The notes beneath the pieces were generated by a model, which was not told the origin of the DNA, ran no database searches, and was given only the letters and a program-made list of their open reading frames with translations. The position numbers and the translations under genes are program-made. Of a DNA stretch of 64,000 nt, positions 63,062 to 64,000 are shown one piece after another (within the stretch, counting starts at the first letter, position 1; each line of letters starts with the position of its first letter). The DNA lies in the NCBI GenBank assembly GCA_033725935.1, contig MU867060.1, forward strand, positions 62,001 through 126,000, read 5' to 3'. This DNA comes from Cladorrhinum sp. PSN259 (Eukaryota; Ascomycota; Sordariomycetes; Sordariales; Podosporaceae).

Positions 63062-63349
63062 TCACATATCACAATTATCGATTCCTTGCCCCAGGACGTC
63101 GCCTCTTTTCTCCGCCTCTCTCTTCTTGAGAACGCAAAGATCGGTATCAAACTCTCTCCATCCGTCCCGTTTCCAGTTGGACTCTTGGGCGAGAGCTAGA
63201 AGCCATCAGTAAATACTTGGTCTGTAAAGGAGGGTGAATAGGGGTGAAGGGGTTTTCTCACTTTTGATCTCTGGGGCAATGATAGGAGCAGCAAGCGTCA
63301 GTGACACCAGCAAGCAAGAAAGGACTGCGATGATTGCAAGAGTCTTCAT
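63062..63349 (-). CDS. secreted two-core propeptide, putative RiPP or pheromone-like precursor
   Basis: Exon 1 (63349-63262) and exon 2 (63195-63062) are joined across a 66-bp intron (GTGAGA donor, TTTACTGAT branch, TTCTAG acceptor) to give 73 residues. Residues 1-20 or so form a clear signal peptide (MKTLAIIAVLSCLLVSLTLA). Dibasic sites follow: KR at 38-39, KKR at 53-55, then EAEKR at 56-60, the Kex2/dipeptidyl-aminopeptidase spacer style known from alpha-factor precursors. Cleavage would free two peptides of 13 residues, D40-L52 and G61-M73. Each has Asp at position 9 and Cys at position 11; the first also has Trp and Phe. With the UstYa-like gene 675 bp downstream on the same strand, a RiPP precursor is the leading idea. 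A pheromone-like or other small secreted protein is the alternative. The unspliced frame would give a 47-residue peptide without cores. Confidence 0.6.
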
Positions 63350-64000
63350 TTCGGTTGACTTTGTGACGACTGTGTGACAATGGTATGGGCTAGTGGTTTT
63401 GCAGACAGAAGACCTCTGCCAGACTGACGTCGGAAATACTGGCCCTATTATGCTTAGTCTTCGATGGAGTCTTCTGCCACACCTTGATCGATTAATGAAT
63501 AGAACTTGGAATAGCTCATAGCACAAATTGACAGCTCACTAATCACCAGGGATACGATCATGACTGCAATTGCCGACTCCCCCCCCGGAACGTAACATCA
63601 TGATACCTTGGCCATCCACTGGCACATCTTTCCGTACAGGGCAAGACATCGTCTGAGCATGTACGCCTCTATCCCGCTTGTGACATTCATGAGAACGCAC
63701 CGAGACGTGCGTGCTGATGAGACGGGAGGATACAGCATCTCGCAGAGATAGCCTTAAGTGACTGCGAGCCAAGGCCCGGGTTGAAAAGACCCCAAGAATT
63801 GGTTATCAATATGTGTGAGTACGGAATTCCAAGTCCGCCCGTTTAATTAAATTGATTCCGTGGTTTCCCCTCTTTCCAGACTCAGCCTCAGGCTGGTTCT
63901 AGAAGCCGGCAGTGGGGGCAGGTCTCTTTCCCTGTCCGTGTTGTGTAGATCGAAGGACACGACGTTTTATGGTGTCATCGGGACCAAAGTTGGATCTGCT
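63350..64000. other. right edge: upstream region of the propeptide gene
   Basis: 651 bp with no supportable gene. It should contain the propeptide promoter. If this is a cluster, further tailoring genes would lie beyond the window edge. Confidence 0.5.

Noticed and set aside
62969..63199. 76-residue plus-strand frame opposite the propeptide
   Set aside because: It starts at GTG, has no signal peptide or domain, and its C-rich third positions can be explained by the antisense of the spliced propeptide exon. The minus-strand model has a signal peptide, a proper intron and Kex2 sites.
63206..63526. 106-residue minus-strand frame including the propeptide signal peptide
   Set aside because: The signal peptide is internal to this frame, at its own ATG (63349). 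The upstream part is promoter sequence and the downstream part is the intron read through.

Overview
This window is nuclear DNA of a filamentous ascomycete (Pezizomycotina, most likely a Sordariomycete). The evidence is short introns (52-97 bp in most genes) with GTRAGT-type donors and CTRAY branch points, pyrimidine-rich leaders, long low-complexity Ser/Gln/Pro tails on regulatory proteins, and families typical of moulds: a Cps1-like GT2, a Kin4/KfsA kinase, an Msn2/Seb1 factor and a UstYa-type oxidase. No tRNA, rRNA, CRISPR array or recognisable transposon was found. Thirteen protein-coding genes are supported, about one per 5 kb, and they are unevenly spread.

Layout. 1-9.6 kb is a gene-poor flank with one unassigned coding-like island near 5.2-5.6 kb. 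A GT2 polysaccharide synthase follows at 9.6-11.2 kb. Another gene-poor stretch runs from 11.2 to 20.6 kb. From 20.6 to 49.8 kb lies a dense housekeeping and regulatory block: an orphan P-loop protein and a 69-residue protein packed next to it, a Clp1-like protein divergent from GWT1 (GPI-anchor inositol acylation), a Kin4-like kinase convergent with the PP4 regulatory subunit PPP4R2/Psy4, PPP4R2 divergent from a DGAT2 acyltransferase (triacylglycerol synthesis), a membrane-anchored carboxylesterase convergent with diphthine-ammonia ligase Dph6, and an Msn2/Seb1 stress transcription factor. An 11.5-kb gene desert (49.8-61.3 kb) separates this block from a small secondary-metabolism-like locus at 61.3-63.4 kb.

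The most interesting part is that last locus. A four-exon UstYa/DUF3328 protein lies immediately downstream, on the same strand, of a two-exon gene for a 73-residue secreted propeptide. That propeptide has a signal peptide and Kex2-type dibasic sites that would release two 13-residue peptides, each with Asp at position 9 and Cys at position 11. This is the architecture of a minimal fungal RiPP (ribosomally made, post-translationally modified peptide) system, and it extends toward the right edge of the window. The exon model and the peptide layout are read directly from the sequence. The biosynthetic role is inference.

Other points of note are an intergenic inverted repeat followed by T5 with A-box-like and B-box-like motifs (about 42.7-42.9 kb), stress-response-element motifs far upstream of the Msn2 homologue, and a P-loop protein whose Walker A lacks the usual Ser/Thr.
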